In this document: in pieces, positions 6,837-14,272 of the stretch
Layout: each line of letters begins with the position of its first letter
Numbering within the stretch: the stretch's first letter is position 1
NCBI GenBank assembly: GCA_031275395.1
Contig: JAISOU010000041.1
Span: forward strand, 1-16,965
Source of the DNA: Helicobacteraceae bacterium
Lineage (GTDB): Bacteria > Campylobacterota > Campylobacteria > Campylobacterales > SZUA-545
Reading direction: 5' to 3'
DNA: 16,965 nt
Notes under the pieces: generated by a model
What the model saw: the letters and a program-made list of their open reading frames with translations, nothing else
Told to the model about the DNA's origin: nothing
The model's database searches: none
Position numbers and translations under genes: made by a program

Positions 6837-7841
6837 TTGCCCAACGAATTTTATATGAATCTCGCGCTTGAAAAAGCGTGGAAATATCAGCTTTTGACGT
6901 ATCCTAATCCGTCGGTGGGCGCGGTTTTGCTTGATCGTAGCGATCGGTTGGTCGCGGTTGCGGCGCACGAAAAAGCGGGCGAGGCGCACGCGGAGATCAA
7001 CGCCTTTCGCGGCGCTTTTTGCGAGCTTTGCCCCGACGATCCGAAAATAGCCGAGTTGCGCGCGCTTCAAAGTAGCGCGGAGATCCACAATTTTTTGCGC
7101 AAAAATCATAACGGTATTTTCGGCGGCTCAACGTTATTTGTTACGCTTGAGCCGTGCGCGATCGACGGTAAAACTCCCGCCTGCGCCCCGCTAATCGCCG
7201 ATCTTGGCGTGAAAAAGGTCGTATTCGGGCAAGGCGATCCAACAAACGCGGCGGGCGGCGGCGCATATTTGCATAAACGCGGCGTAAAGGTAGTTCGCGG
7301 CGTTTTGGCAAAAGAGTGCGACGCGCTTTTGGAGCCGTTTAAGATCTGGCAAAAACGCGCCTTTGTCCTTTTCAAATGGGCGCAGAGGTTAAACGCGACG
7401 ATCGACGAAGGCAAAATCAGTTGCGATTTGGCGTTGGACGAAACGCATAAACTGCGTAGTTTGTGCGATCTGCTTGCGATCGGCGGAAATACGGCGCGAA
7501 TCGATCGCCCGATCTTGGACGCGAGGCGCATTAACGGCAGAGCGCCAAACGTTTTGATCGTTTCGCGGCGGGAGGATTCCGATCGAAGTATTCCGCTTTT
7601 TAACGTTGAAAATCGTAGCGTTCGGATCGCGCCTACTTTTGAGGCGGATTATGGGTTTGTTTTAATCGAGGGCGGTAGCGGACTGCTAAACGCGCTCGCC
7701 GATCGGATCGACTGGTTTTTGTGCTATCAAAGTTTAGCGTTAAGCGGCGGCAAACAATCGATCGATTTTAACCGCTCTTTGGAGCTTTTGCATAGCGACG
7801 CAATCGGCGATCATCTAAAACTGTGGCTCAAGATCGGTTAA
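6837..7841 (+). CDS. ribD: Bifunctional riboflavin biosynthesis protein RibD
   Basis: Performs the deamination and reduction steps that convert the GTP-derived pyrimidine to 5-amino-6-ribitylamino-uracil phosphate. The deaminase domain (1 to about 150) has the zinc site HAE (51-53) and TLEPCAIDGKTPACA (103-117; Cys107 and Cys116), with NPSVGAV (24-30). The reductase domain (about 175-334) has FVLFKWAQ, HKLRSLCDLLAIGGNTARIDRP and IEGGSGLLNAL. The canonical SLDG of the reductase is altered to RLNATIDEG, which I believe is seen in Campylobacter homologues. A TTG start is preferred because AAGGGA (6825-6830) sits six bases before it; the next in-frame start is the ATG at 6855. Slightly shorter than the E. 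coli protein (367 residues). Confidence 0.93.
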   Translation: MPNEFYMNLALEKAWKYQLLTYPNPSVGAVLLDRSDRLVAVAAHEKAGEAHAEINAFRGAFCELCPDDPKIAELRALQSSAEIHNFLRKNHNGIFGGSTLFVTLEPCAIDGKTPACAPLIADLGVKKVVFGQGDPTNAAGGGAYLHKRGVKVVRGVLAKECDALLEPFKIWQKRAFVLFKWAQRLNATIDEGKISCDLALDETHKLRSLCDLLAIGGNTARIDRPILDARRINGRAPNVLIVSRREDSDRSIPLFNVENRSVRIAPTFEADYGFVLIEGGSGLLNALADRIDWFLCYQSLALSGGKQSIDFNRSLELLHSDAIGDHLKLWLKIG

Positions 7842-7847
7842 AGCAGA

Positions 7848-7877
7848 CGATCGCGGAGCTAAAAAGCGCCGCGATCG
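7848..7877. terminator. Hairpin between convergent ribD and ahpC
   Basis: CGATCGCGG (7848-7856) and CCGCGATCG (7869-7877) form a perfect nine-pair stem in the 55-base gap between the two convergent genes. No strong T-run follows on either strand, so this is a likely but not canonical bidirectional terminator. The 3' arm overlaps a GCGATCGC octamer at 7871-7878. Confidence 0.5.
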
Positions 7878-7896
7878 CGTTAAACGGGATTAACGC

Positions 7897-8496
7897 TTAA
7901 AGTTTTGTAGCGTTTTTGGAGAGGTAATCGGCGACCCCTTTATGATCGGCTTTCATACCCTCTTCGCCTTTATGCCAACCTGCGGGGCAAACTTCGCCGT
8001 GTTCGTTTGTGAATAAAACGGCGTCGACGACGCGCAAAGTTTCGTCTATGTTGCGCCCGATCGGCAGATCGTTGACCGTCGCGTGGCGGATTTTCTTGTC
8101 TCTCGCGTCGATAACAAACGTGGCTCTGAACGCGACAGCGCCGGGGTGTTCTACGTCGTAGGCTTTAACGATCGCGTGATCTACGTCGGCTACGATCGGG
8201 AATTGGACTTGTCCTATGCCGCCGCTATTAACGGGGGTGTTTTTCCACGCCCAATGAACGTGTTCGCTGTCGATCGACACGCCAATCACGTTGAAACCGC
8301 GATCTTTGAACTCTTGGACGCGCTTGTCAAAAGCGATAATCTCCGACGGGCAGACGAAGGTAAAGTCCATTGGCCAGAAAAACAAGACCGCGCCTTTCGA
8401 TCCGATGTTCTTGAAAAGCTCAAAATCGGCGATTTCGCCGTTTGGAAGGACGGCTTTCGCCGTAAAGTTTGGGGCTTCTGTTGCTATAAGCGACAT
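7897..8496 (-). CDS. ahpC: Typical 2-Cys peroxiredoxin (AhpC/TSA family)
   Basis: A 199-residue cytoplasmic peroxiredoxin reducing hydrogen peroxide, organic hydroperoxides and peroxynitrite. The peroxidatic Cys49 lies in DFTFVCPSEIIAFD and the resolving Cys170 in HGEVCPAGW, with conserved Arg124 after the active site. GGIG (92-95) resembles the GGLG motif, and the C-terminus (VADYLSKNATKL) has YL instead of the YF of over-oxidation-sensitive enzymes. The segment WKNTPVNSGGIGQVQFPIVA and the C-terminal region match my memory of C. jejuni AhpC closely. No AhpF is next to it; in this phylum reduction is usually by thioredoxin. The ATG follows AAGGAT at 7-8 bases. Upstream lies an AT-rich palindrome that may bind PerR or Fur. 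Confidence 0.93.
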   Translation of the reverse strand: MSLIATEAPNFTAKAVLPNGEIADFELFKNIGSKGAVLFFWPMDFTFVCPSEIIAFDKRVQEFKDRGFNVIGVSIDSEHVHWAWKNTPVNSGGIGQVQFPIVADVDHAIVKAYDVEHPGAVAFRATFVIDARDKKIRHATVNDLPIGRNIDETLRVVDAVLFTNEHGEVCPAGWHKGEEGMKADHKGVADYLSKNATKL

Positions 8497-8549
8497 TGCA
8501 AATCCTTATTGTGGTTTATTTGAAAAGAAAAGAGTAGCCAAAACTAACT

Positions 8550-8569
8550 TAAATAATAATTATTCTAAA
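8550..8569. promoter_or_regulatory. AT-rich palindrome upstream of ahpC, possible PerR/Fur operator
   Basis: AATAATTATT (8555-8564) is an exact palindrome within a 20-base AT-rich stretch about 60 bases upstream of the ahpC start. PerR and Fur boxes are AT-rich palindromes of this kind, and ahpC is a PerR target in Campylobacter. The match to a formal consensus is only partial. Confidence 0.3.
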
Positions 8570-8672
8570 TTGATTGGCGGCGCGTTTTGGTTTTGCGCCC
8601 TGTTCCCGACGCGATCGGCGCGGCGAATGGGTTTTAATAAAATGTTACCGCGCTATACGACAAAAGCGAAAA

Positions 8673-8823
8673 CTAGGCAAAATCGCCGTCGTTCAACGCT
8701 TCTTTTAAGTTTTCCGCAATCCCAATTTTATTCGTTTTCGTCGTTAATATGCCAACGCCGCCGCTTTGCGCCGCGCGAAATTGAAAAACCGCCTACAATA
8801 TCTTTTACTATCTCTGTTTGCAT
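8673..8823 (-). pseudogene. Possible frameshifted small gene after GNAT
   Basis: Three bases after the GNAT stop, an ATG at 8823 opens a 31-codon frame (8823-8728) beginning MQTEIVKDIVGGFSISRGAK. An overlapping frame, shifted by one base, has no start codon of its own but reads GGVGILTTKTNKIGIAENLK and then EALNDGDFA to a TAG at 8673. Joining the two near 8770 would give a protein of about 50 residues with balanced, protein-like composition in both halves. I do not recognise it. It may be a decayed gene, a sequencing error in a small real gene, or chance. Confidence 0.25.
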
Positions 8824-8825
8824 TT

Positions 8826-9296
8826 TTACTTGTCCAAAAACGGCTCTTTGCGTAAATGCAAAATAGGAAATGCCCCGCCAAACGCGTCTTGTTCGTCCCT
8901 GCCAAATATCTTAAATCCGCGTTTTTTATAAAACTCTAGCGCCTGAACGTTTTGTTCGTTCACATCGACGTATAAAACTCGTAATTTATCCGTTGCATAA
9001 GCGACCAATCGTTTGCCTATGCCGCGCCCTCTATGCTCTATCGACACAAATAACATCTCTATTTTATTATGAGATACTCCCATAAAGGCAAGCGGAATCT
9101 TATCTGCGCCGAATATGACGCGTAGAATCTCAATCTCTTTAACGGCTAGTTTTACTATAAGCGTTAGATTTTCTATGTCTTGTTTTGATAGAAAATCGTG
9201 CGTTTTTTCAACGCAATCGCGCCATAATATTAAAAGTTTTTCTAAGAGTTCTTCATCTCTCTTTTGTATAGCGACAGTTTTTATTTTAGCCGTCAT
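8826..9296 (-). CDS. GNAT-family N-acetyltransferase, YjaB-like
   Basis: A 156-residue acetyltransferase fold. THDFLS (32-37), the beta-strand MLFVSIEHRGRGIGKRLVAY (81-100) with the acetyl-CoA pyrophosphate loop R89-G-R-G-I-G94, VNEQNVQALEFYKKRGF (112-128) and GRDEQDAFGGAFPILHL (132-148) all resemble E. coli YjaB. The substrate is unknown. Its ATG overlaps the TGA of the ABC ATPase gene (ATGA at 9296-9293) and no Shine-Dalgarno precedes it, so its translation is probably coupled to that gene. It thus occupies the last position of the iron-uptake operon. Whether it works with iron transport is not shown. Cysteine is limited to Cys28. Confidence 0.88.
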   Translation of the reverse strand: MTAKIKTVAIQKRDEELLEKLLILWRDCVEKTHDFLSKQDIENLTLIVKLAVKEIEILRVIFGADKIPLAFMGVSHNKIEMLFVSIEHRGRGIGKRLVAYATDKLRVLYVDVNEQNVQALEFYKKRGFKIFGRDEQDAFGGAFPILHLRKEPFLDK

Positions 9297-9961
9297 TTTT
9301 TAGCAAGATCAACGCGATCGGCGATTTTGCCATATTCCAGAACTACGACTCTTTCTGCGCGTTTTGCCACCTCCTGATCGTGCGTTACGACTATGATAGA
9401 ACTTCCTTCGTCGTTTAGGCTTTTGAAAATATCCATAACGATCTTTTCGTTTGCTTCGTCCAGATTTCCCGTCGGCTCGTCGGCTAAGATCAATTTGGGA
9501 TAGTTGATTAACGCCCGCGCTATACATACGCGCTGTTGTTCGCCGCCCGAAAGCTCTTTGGGCAGGTGTTCGCTTCTATCCGCCAGACCGACGCGATCAA
9601 GGGCTTTTAGCGCCTCCTTTTCATCGACGATACTATGATAATACTGCGCGAGCGCTACGTTTTGCAAAGCGGTTAAATATGGCGCTAAATGAAACTGCTG
9701 AAAAATTAGCCCTATCTTTTCTCTTCTAATGGTCGTGAGCCTTTTTAGACTCGCCTTCGATATATCTTCGCCGTCAAAAATCACAGAACCTTTTGAAGCG
9801 CGATCGAGACAGCCGATTATATTCATCATAGTCGTCTTGCCCGAACCCGAAGGCCCCATGATCGCTAGCCATTCGCCCTCTTTTACTTCTAAGCTAACGT
9901 TTTGCAATGCCGCAACCTGATCGTATATCACCGAAATATCTTTAAGCTCTACAATGTTCAT
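9293..9961 (-). CDS. ABC transporter ATPase, MacB/LolD type (Cj1663-like)
   Basis: A 222-residue nucleotide-binding subunit. Walker A GPSGSGKTT (36-44), Q-loop LIFQQFHLAPYLTALQNV (85-102), signature LSGGEQQRVCIARAL (137-151), Walker B LILADEPTGNLDE (157-169) and switch His194 in VVTHD are all intact, so it should hydrolyse ATP. The 'GNLDE' and 'FHLAPYLTALQNV' features place it with the MacB/LolD/FtsE group that pairs with FtsX-like permeases. It starts three bases after the stop of permease 2, with GGAGAA upstream of the ATG. With the two permeases it forms the ABC part of the FTR1-P19 locus, thought in C. jejuni to help iron use. The direction of transport or mechanotransmission is not known from sequence. 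Confidence 0.93.
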   Translation of the reverse strand: MNIVELKDISVIYDQVAALQNVSLEVKEGEWLAIMGPSGSGKTTMMNIIGCLDRASKGSVIFDGEDISKASLKRLTTIRREKIGLIFQQFHLAPYLTALQNVALAQYYHSIVDEKEALKALDRVGLADRSEHLPKELSGGEQQRVCIARALINYPKLILADEPTGNLDEANEKIVMDIFKSLNDEGSSIIVVTHDQEVAKRAERVVVLEYGKIADRVDLAKK

Positions 9962-9964
9962 AAC

Positions 9965-11068
9965 CTATTCTCCTCTTAACGTTTCGATCGGATTTATATT
10001 TGCCGCGGAATAAACGGGGAAGATCGCCGCTAACGCGGTAAATATAAGAGAAATGATCGTTGATATAATCGCTAAAGTAAAGCTAAAGCTAACCGATACG
10101 TCAAATACCGAAACGCTTGTAAAATTAGCGAATATATATCCTAATACACAGCCAAACGCGCCGCCCAAAAACCCCAAGATCAGCGACTCGGATAAAAACT
10201 CGATTACAATCGCTTTGCTATCCGCGCCGAGCGCTTTTTTTAGCCCGATCTCTTTTAATCTCTCCAAAACGATAGCGGTCATAGTGGTAGAAACGCAGAT
10301 CATCGTTAAAGCGAGAACTACGATCGTAGCTAACGCGACGAGAGCTTCGATTTTTTTAAGCGTCGTCGCCTCCGAATTTGCCACTCGTTTAACCAATTTT
10401 GGCGTTAAATTAGCAAACCGATTTTGCAACGAGTTTTTTAGCGTTTCTAGCGCCTCGCCCGATAGGCTTGCGCTAACTTCCGCAAGATCGATTAAATAAT
10501 GATCGCCCAACGCCGCAATATCAAGATATAAAAAGCCGTCTCCGGCGCCGCCCGTTTTTATTATGCCGCTAATCGTAATATCTTCGTCTATATCCTCTAA
10601 TTTTGCGATCGATCCGATTCCTAAATCTAGTTGATCGGCTAGATCCGAACCCAAAAGCGCCTCTTTTGAGTTTTGCGGCGTTTGCCCTTCGATCTGCCAA
10701 TATGGATTAACGATTATCGCCGCGTTTAAGTCCGTATATGCCAAGGTCGTCGAACGATTCTTAAAACGCATACTTTTATAGGCGTATGGCGCGATTCCCA
10801 CCAAGATCTCTTTTGGCAGAAACTCTTTGACGTTCGCTATATCCTCTTTTGAAAGCGGTTTATCGCCGACCAAGATCATATTCGCTCCATAAACGCGAAA
10901 GGCTTTAGAAAGGCGATCGGGCAGATCATAGTAGATCGTTAGCATAGCGAATAGCGCCGTCGCGCCGATCGAGATAGCTAAAAAAGCGCTTGTCGCCCGC
11001 GATCGTCCGCGCGTAAAAAACGCAAACAGCATTATCAGAAAGAACTTGGCGTTAGACGCTTTAACCAT
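9965..11068 (-). CDS. FtsX/MacB-type ABC permease 2 (Cj1662-like)
   Basis: A 367-residue inner-membrane permease. One N-terminal membrane segment (about 27-47) is followed by a periplasmic MacB_PCD domain of roughly 190 residues (VYGANMILVG, LLGSDLADQLDLGIGS, ISGIIKTGGAGDGFLYLDI). Three C-terminal segments then form the FtsX domain, with ERLKEIGLKKALGAD in the cytoplasmic loop that contacts the ATPase and PIETLRGE at the end. Four membrane segments are typical for type VII ABC systems. Its ATG lies inside the end of permease 1 (eight-base overlap, ATGGTTAA), pointing to translational coupling and a permease heterodimer. Substrate unknown; assignment to iron handling comes from the neighbours. 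Confidence 0.9.
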   Translation of the reverse strand: MVKASNAKFFLIMLFAFFTRGRSRATSAFLAISIGATALFAMLTIYYDLPDRLSKAFRVYGANMILVGDKPLSKEDIANVKEFLPKEILVGIAPYAYKSMRFKNRSTTLAYTDLNAAIIVNPYWQIEGQTPQNSKEALLGSDLADQLDLGIGSIAKLEDIDEDITISGIIKTGGAGDGFLYLDIAALGDHYLIDLAEVSASLSGEALETLKNSLQNRFANLTPKLVKRVANSEATTLKKIEALVALATIVVLALTMICVSTTMTAIVLERLKEIGLKKALGADSKAIVIEFLSESLILGFLGGAFGCVLGYIFANFTSVSVFDVSVSFSFTLAIISTIISLIFTALAAIFPVYSAANINPIETLRGE

Positions 11069-12326
11069 GAAGCGTAACCGCGGGGCGCGTCGATAGTAAG
11101 ACTTTCATAGCCGGCACGCTACCTAAAACAACGGTAATAATTACGAGAAAAACGAGGATCGGAACGGCTAATATATTTGGCTCTATATTGGCACTAAAAA
11201 CGATATGCCCGATAAGAGAGGCAAGTTGCAATCCCGCAAAATAACCGACAAGCGAACCGAGCGCGGCGGCTATCATAACTTGCGTCAATACCATAAAAAT
11301 AATCTCTGTATCAAGCGCGCCGATCGCCTTTAGCAGACCGAACTCTACGCGTTTTTCCATAACGTAAGAGGTTACGAGATTAGAAACTCCTAAAGCGGAG
11401 CAGGCAAGAGCCAAAACGGTTAATAGAAGCATAAGAAGCTGGATTTTATTTAGCACAGATCCTTCGGATTCCGATATTTGCAAAACCGCTTTAGCTCTAA
11501 CGCTTGGCAACGCCTCTTCTATCTGAAATACGATAGAGCTAATATAGGCGGTGCAATACCACACTTCGCGCTCGTCTATCGAAAGATTTTCGGGATCTTT
11601 TGCCGCCTTGCGCGCCAGATCGTTCGCGGGCGTAGTTAAAGCGCTAAGATCGATATAAGAAACCTTGTCAAAGTTTCCGGAGATCTTTTGGGCGGTTTTT
11701 AGCGGCATATATATTTCGCTATCCTCGTTTCCTCCGGCGGAAAAGATCGCTTTAACGAGATATTTTTCTCCTTCTATTTCGACGTAATCGCCAGTTTTCA
11801 GCTTTAATTTTTTAGCGGCGTCGCTTCCTAACATAACCTCTTTTGCGGAATCGTCGCTTATCCATTCGCCATCGTCGATATGCCACCACGATTTTAGATT
11901 GATAATTCCCGTAATAACCTCGTCGCCCGTCGGTAGCTCCATCGTTTTATTAAACCACGTTCCCACAAGGCGAAACTTTTCTTCGTTAATCGTCGTATCT
12001 ACGGGCAAAAACGGAGCAAAATCCACTATATTATTCGCCCAAAAGATCGTTTTTACTTTTAATACGTCGTTTTCCGAAATAAAGCCCGAAAACTCTTCGC
12101 TCTCTTTTTCGTCGCTATAAACGTCGGATAAGATCGCGGACGAACGCGGACGAACGACTATATTCGCTCCGTAAGCTCTTAACTCTTGATTAACCTTATC
12201 GCCTACGTCAAACATAGCGTTTAACATAGCCGTAGCGACAGAAACGCCTAAACATACCGTTAAAGCGATCGTTAAAAACTTTCCTTTCTGGCGCGAAAAA
12301 GCGCCCTTGATCATTTGAAAAAACAT
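11061..12326 (-). CDS. FtsX/MacB-type ABC permease 1 (Cj1661-like)
   Basis: A 421-residue permease with the same plan as the following gene: an N-terminal membrane segment (about 17-38, FLTIALTVCLGVSVATAMLN), a large periplasmic domain with RAYGANIVVRPR and MLGSDAAKKLKLKTGDYVEI, and three C-terminal membrane segments. The loop EKRVEFGLLKAIGALDTEI is the FtsX coupling region. Trp-rich periplasmic patches (TWFNKT, LKSWWHIDDGEW) stand out. The ATG overlaps the stop of the DUF2318 gene by one base (TAATG), so the two are translated together. It is longer than permease 2 by about 50 residues, nearly all periplasmic. Probably forms a heterodimer with permease 2. Confidence 0.9.
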   Translation of the reverse strand: MFFQMIKGAFSRQKGKFLTIALTVCLGVSVATAMLNAMFDVGDKVNQELRAYGANIVVRPRSSAILSDVYSDEKESEEFSGFISENDVLKVKTIFWANNIVDFAPFLPVDTTINEEKFRLVGTWFNKTMELPTGDEVITGIINLKSWWHIDDGEWISDDSAKEVMLGSDAAKKLKLKTGDYVEIEGEKYLVKAIFSAGGNEDSEIYMPLKTAQKISGNFDKVSYIDLSALTTPANDLARKAAKDPENLSIDEREVWYCTAYISSIVFQIEEALPSVRAKAVLQISESEGSVLNKIQLLMLLLTVLALACSALGVSNLVTSYVMEKRVEFGLLKAIGALDTEIIFMVLTQVMIAAALGSLVGYFAGLQLASLIGHIVFSANIEPNILAVPILVFLVIITVVLGSVPAMKVLLSTRPAVTLHG

Positions 12327-13561
12327 TATTGAAACCTACCTTCCTCTTCCTCTAGCGTAGAAACATAGATATTAAGCATAGAGTTTGTGATCTCGTAAGC
12401 GAACGGTATCGGGTTACAACCGCCGCGAAAGCCGATTGTGGCGGTGTTGATCGCCACGCCGCAACGCGAGCAAATGACCTTATCATCGTCTTCGTAATAG
12501 CCGCTTACGCCGCATATTTCGCAAGCGTCTAACCCTACGCCGTAGCCGCCGCGTTTTTTCTTAATAATAAGAAACTTAACGTCCGTTCCGCTCTTGGTTT
12601 TATAAACGTATCTTCGCAAATGTCCGTCGTCGAACTCCTCTAGCGAAAACGATATTACGCCCTCTTTATCGCTAACGCTAATTAACGGCGAAAGCTCTAT
12701 ATTTTCTTTGTTGAGCCACGCGCCGCCCTTTGAAAATAGCGCCGCGCAGATTAAAAAGAAAAAAGTTAAAAAAACAAAACGCCGTCTTTTTCTTGAAGCG
12801 GCGATCTTTTTTCTTATGATCGCGGGGTTTGCCCCCTCGAAAGTTTGCAGTTTATCCCATAGATATAAAGCGAGCGCTATTAACGCGGTAAAAGCGCAGA
12901 TAATATAGAAAATTATATCCGCGCGATCCTCTATAAAAAAAGCGACGTCTGTCAGCCAATCGTAATCCGGAATCATTTTTCGTCCGTAAAGGATAAAAAA
13001 GGTCGTTACAGATTTACTAACTATAACCAATATAAAAATAAAGACGGAGGAAAAAGTTAATATCTCTTTGGGCGCGTTAAACGATATTTTATAAACGCAG
13101 TAACAAAGAACGATCAGCGTTAAAATCGGCAGGCTATATCCGAATACCCTAAGCCCAAACTCGCGATCGTAAATATTGTCTAGCCCGTTTGCAAACTCGA
13201 ACGGATAGATAAAAATATCGGGCATAGAGTAGGCGATCGTTAAAAGTAGCGTTGGAAGAACCATAGCGCCCGTTAATAGATTAAATCTTTCTAGGCGCGA
13301 TCTAAAAGCGATAATAATCGTTAAAGCGATCAGGAAAATAATAAGCGGGATCGATACGGATAGATCGTAATACTCTCGCGTTAGCGATTTTGGCGCGTAT
13401 ACTCTTATAACGGCTATGACAAGAGCGATGAAAAAGCCAAGAGAAACGCTAATAGACAGCGCTTTTGAGTTTATCGATTTTGCGTAAATACCGAGCGTAA
13501 TAGCGATTAAAATAACCGTAAAAAAAAGCGTATCTATAACATTAACTAAATAGTGAAGCAA
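12326..13561 (-). CDS. DUF2318 Cys-rich integral membrane protein (Cj1660-like)
   Basis: A 411-residue protein with about eight membrane segments in residues 9-290, a basic cytoplasmic patch (RKKIAASRKRRR, 250-261), and a C-terminal soluble domain. That domain holds CEIC (347-350), CSRC (364-367) and GGCNPIP (380-386), the pattern of DUF2318, described as a predicted metal- or Fe-S-binding domain. This family accompanies FTR1 and P19 in C. jejuni and in the E. coli fet operon; a redox role in iron handling is suspected but not proven. A TTG start is chosen because AAAGG (13572-13568) stands six bases before it and the N-terminus reads straight into the first helix. A terminator-like hairpin lies in the gap to P19 upstream. 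Confidence 0.88.
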   Translation of the reverse strand: MLHYLVNVIDTLFFTVILIAITLGIYAKSINSKALSISVSLGFFIALVIAVIRVYAPKSLTREYYDLSVSIPLIIFLIALTIIIAFRSRLERFNLLTGAMVLPTLLLTIAYSMPDIFIYPFEFANGLDNIYDREFGLRVFGYSLPILTLIVLCYCVYKISFNAPKEILTFSSVFIFILVIVSKSVTTFFILYGRKMIPDYDWLTDVAFFIEDRADIIFYIICAFTALIALALYLWDKLQTFEGANPAIIRKKIAASRKRRRFVFLTFFFLICAALFSKGGAWLNKENIELSPLISVSDKEGVISFSLEEFDDGHLRRYVYKTKSGTDVKFLIIKKKRGGYGVGLDACEICGVSGYYEDDDKVICSRCGVAINTATIGFRGGCNPIPFAYEITNSMLNIYVSTLEEEEGRFQ

Positions 13562-13594
13562 TTTCTACCTTTCAAAACGTCGATCAGCGCAAAA

Positions 13595-13625
13595 CGCCCC
13601 GATCAGCCTAACGTCGATCGGGGCG
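13595..13625. terminator. Terminator-like hairpin between p19 and DUF2318 gene
   Basis: CGCCCCGATC (13595-13604) and GATCGGGGCG (13616-13625) form a perfect ten-pair, GC-rich stem with an 11-base loop. On the minus strand it is followed by TTTT (13594-13591), on the plus strand by TTTTT (13629-13633). In the direction of the operon it has the form of an intrinsic terminator placed before the downstream five genes, so it may reduce their expression relative to ftr1 and p19. Confidence 0.7.
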
Positions 13626-13647
13626 CGCTTTTTGGGCTAAAACGAGA

Positions 13648-13653
13648 ATTATA
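13648..13653 (-). promoter_or_regulatory. Possible internal promoter between p19 and DUF2318 gene
   Basis: A perfect TATAAT on the minus strand, within GAGTATAATTC, lies eight bases after the p19 stop. A transcript starting near 13641 would begin just before the hairpin at 13625-13595. No -35 was identified. Confidence 0.35.
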
Positions 13654-13660
13654 CTCTATT

Positions 13661-14245
13661 TTACCACTTGCGCGGAGTCCATTTGAAGTCCCAGCTAACT
13701 TCGATAGGCTTATCCCAGAATCTGCCGTCTACGCCCGTTTCCTTATCGACGTGTAGCAGATAGCCCGACGATTTCGAGGGGTTTTCAATGATAAAGGTAA
13801 TTTTATACGTTCCCGCGCCATCAAGTTTGATGTTGTTGCCGTAGTGAGGGCCGTCGCTCGCGCTCATAGGCATAAAGGTGCCTTCTTGCGGCGCCTTTTT
13901 GCTACCCACTTTTTGAATCCTGTATTTCACCGCGAGGAAAGGAACAAAGTCGCCTTCGCCATAGCCAAGTTTTGTCCCCTCTTTATTTGCGGAAATATCC
14001 GCTTCCAAATGCATATCCGCCTTGTTTTTGGCAAGATTGCCCGCTAGAGTTTTGGGCTCCATATCGACGGGCTGAAAATATACGCCCGCAATGTGCAAAG
14101 GCCCTACGTCGAACTCGTCGCCAAGCGGGAACTCTTCAAAGCCCGCAGCTTCGGAAGGGTGAACGTGCGCGTCGTCAGCCGCGAAAGAGGCGCTCGGTAA
14201 TATAGCCAAAGCGCTCGCCAAGAAAACTTTTGAAACTAAGGTCAT
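13661..14245 (-). CDS. p19: Periplasmic P19 iron/copper-binding protein
   Basis: A 194-residue secreted protein of the P19/FetP/Tp34 family, a dimeric periplasmic metal binder that takes part in iron uptake with FTR1. Residues 1-22 are a signal peptide (KVFLASALAILPSASFA) with cleavage near 22/23. Family motifs seen are FPLGDEFDVGPLHIAGVYFQ (39-58) with PVDMEP (59-64), MHLEADI (78-84), EGTFMPMSASDGPHYGNNIK (121-140) and ETGVDGRFWDKP. Met62, His79 and His134 are candidate metal ligands. The segment before ETGV reads GYLLHVDK (161-168), where I recall a Met-His-x-His pattern in relatives, so the metal site may differ. The ATG has GGAGGA five bases upstream. It is separated from ftr1 by 143 bases with three hairpins. 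Confidence 0.92.
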   Translation of the reverse strand: MTLVSKVFLASALAILPSASFAADDAHVHPSEAAGFEEFPLGDEFDVGPLHIAGVYFQPVDMEPKTLAGNLAKNKADMHLEADISANKEGTKLGYGEGDFVPFLAVKYRIQKVGSKKAPQEGTFMPMSASDGPHYGNNIKLDGAGTYKITFIIENPSKSSGYLLHVDKETGVDGRFWDKPIEVSWDFKWTPRKW

Positions 14246-14272
14246 TTTGATCCTCCAAAATTATGATTGCGA

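Larger units (their letters stand above)
8497..8825. other. Intergenic region between ahpC and GNAT gene
   Basis: This 329-base stretch holds the ahpC promoter region on its left side (including the palindrome at 8550-8569) and, on its right, the 3' trailer of the iron operon. No tRNA, CRISPR or clear intrinsic terminator was seen. The only coding-like content is on the minus strand: a 31-codon frame at 8728-8823 and an overlapping shifted frame ending at 8673. Confidence 0.6.

Noticed and set aside
8083-8866. Two long plus-strand frames opposite ahpC and its upstream region
   Set aside because: They are antisense shadows of a clear AhpC gene with no ribosome binding site or family motifs.
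13553-14205. Plus-strand frames opposite p19
   Set aside because: They lie antisense to a well-supported P19 gene and show no recognisable features.
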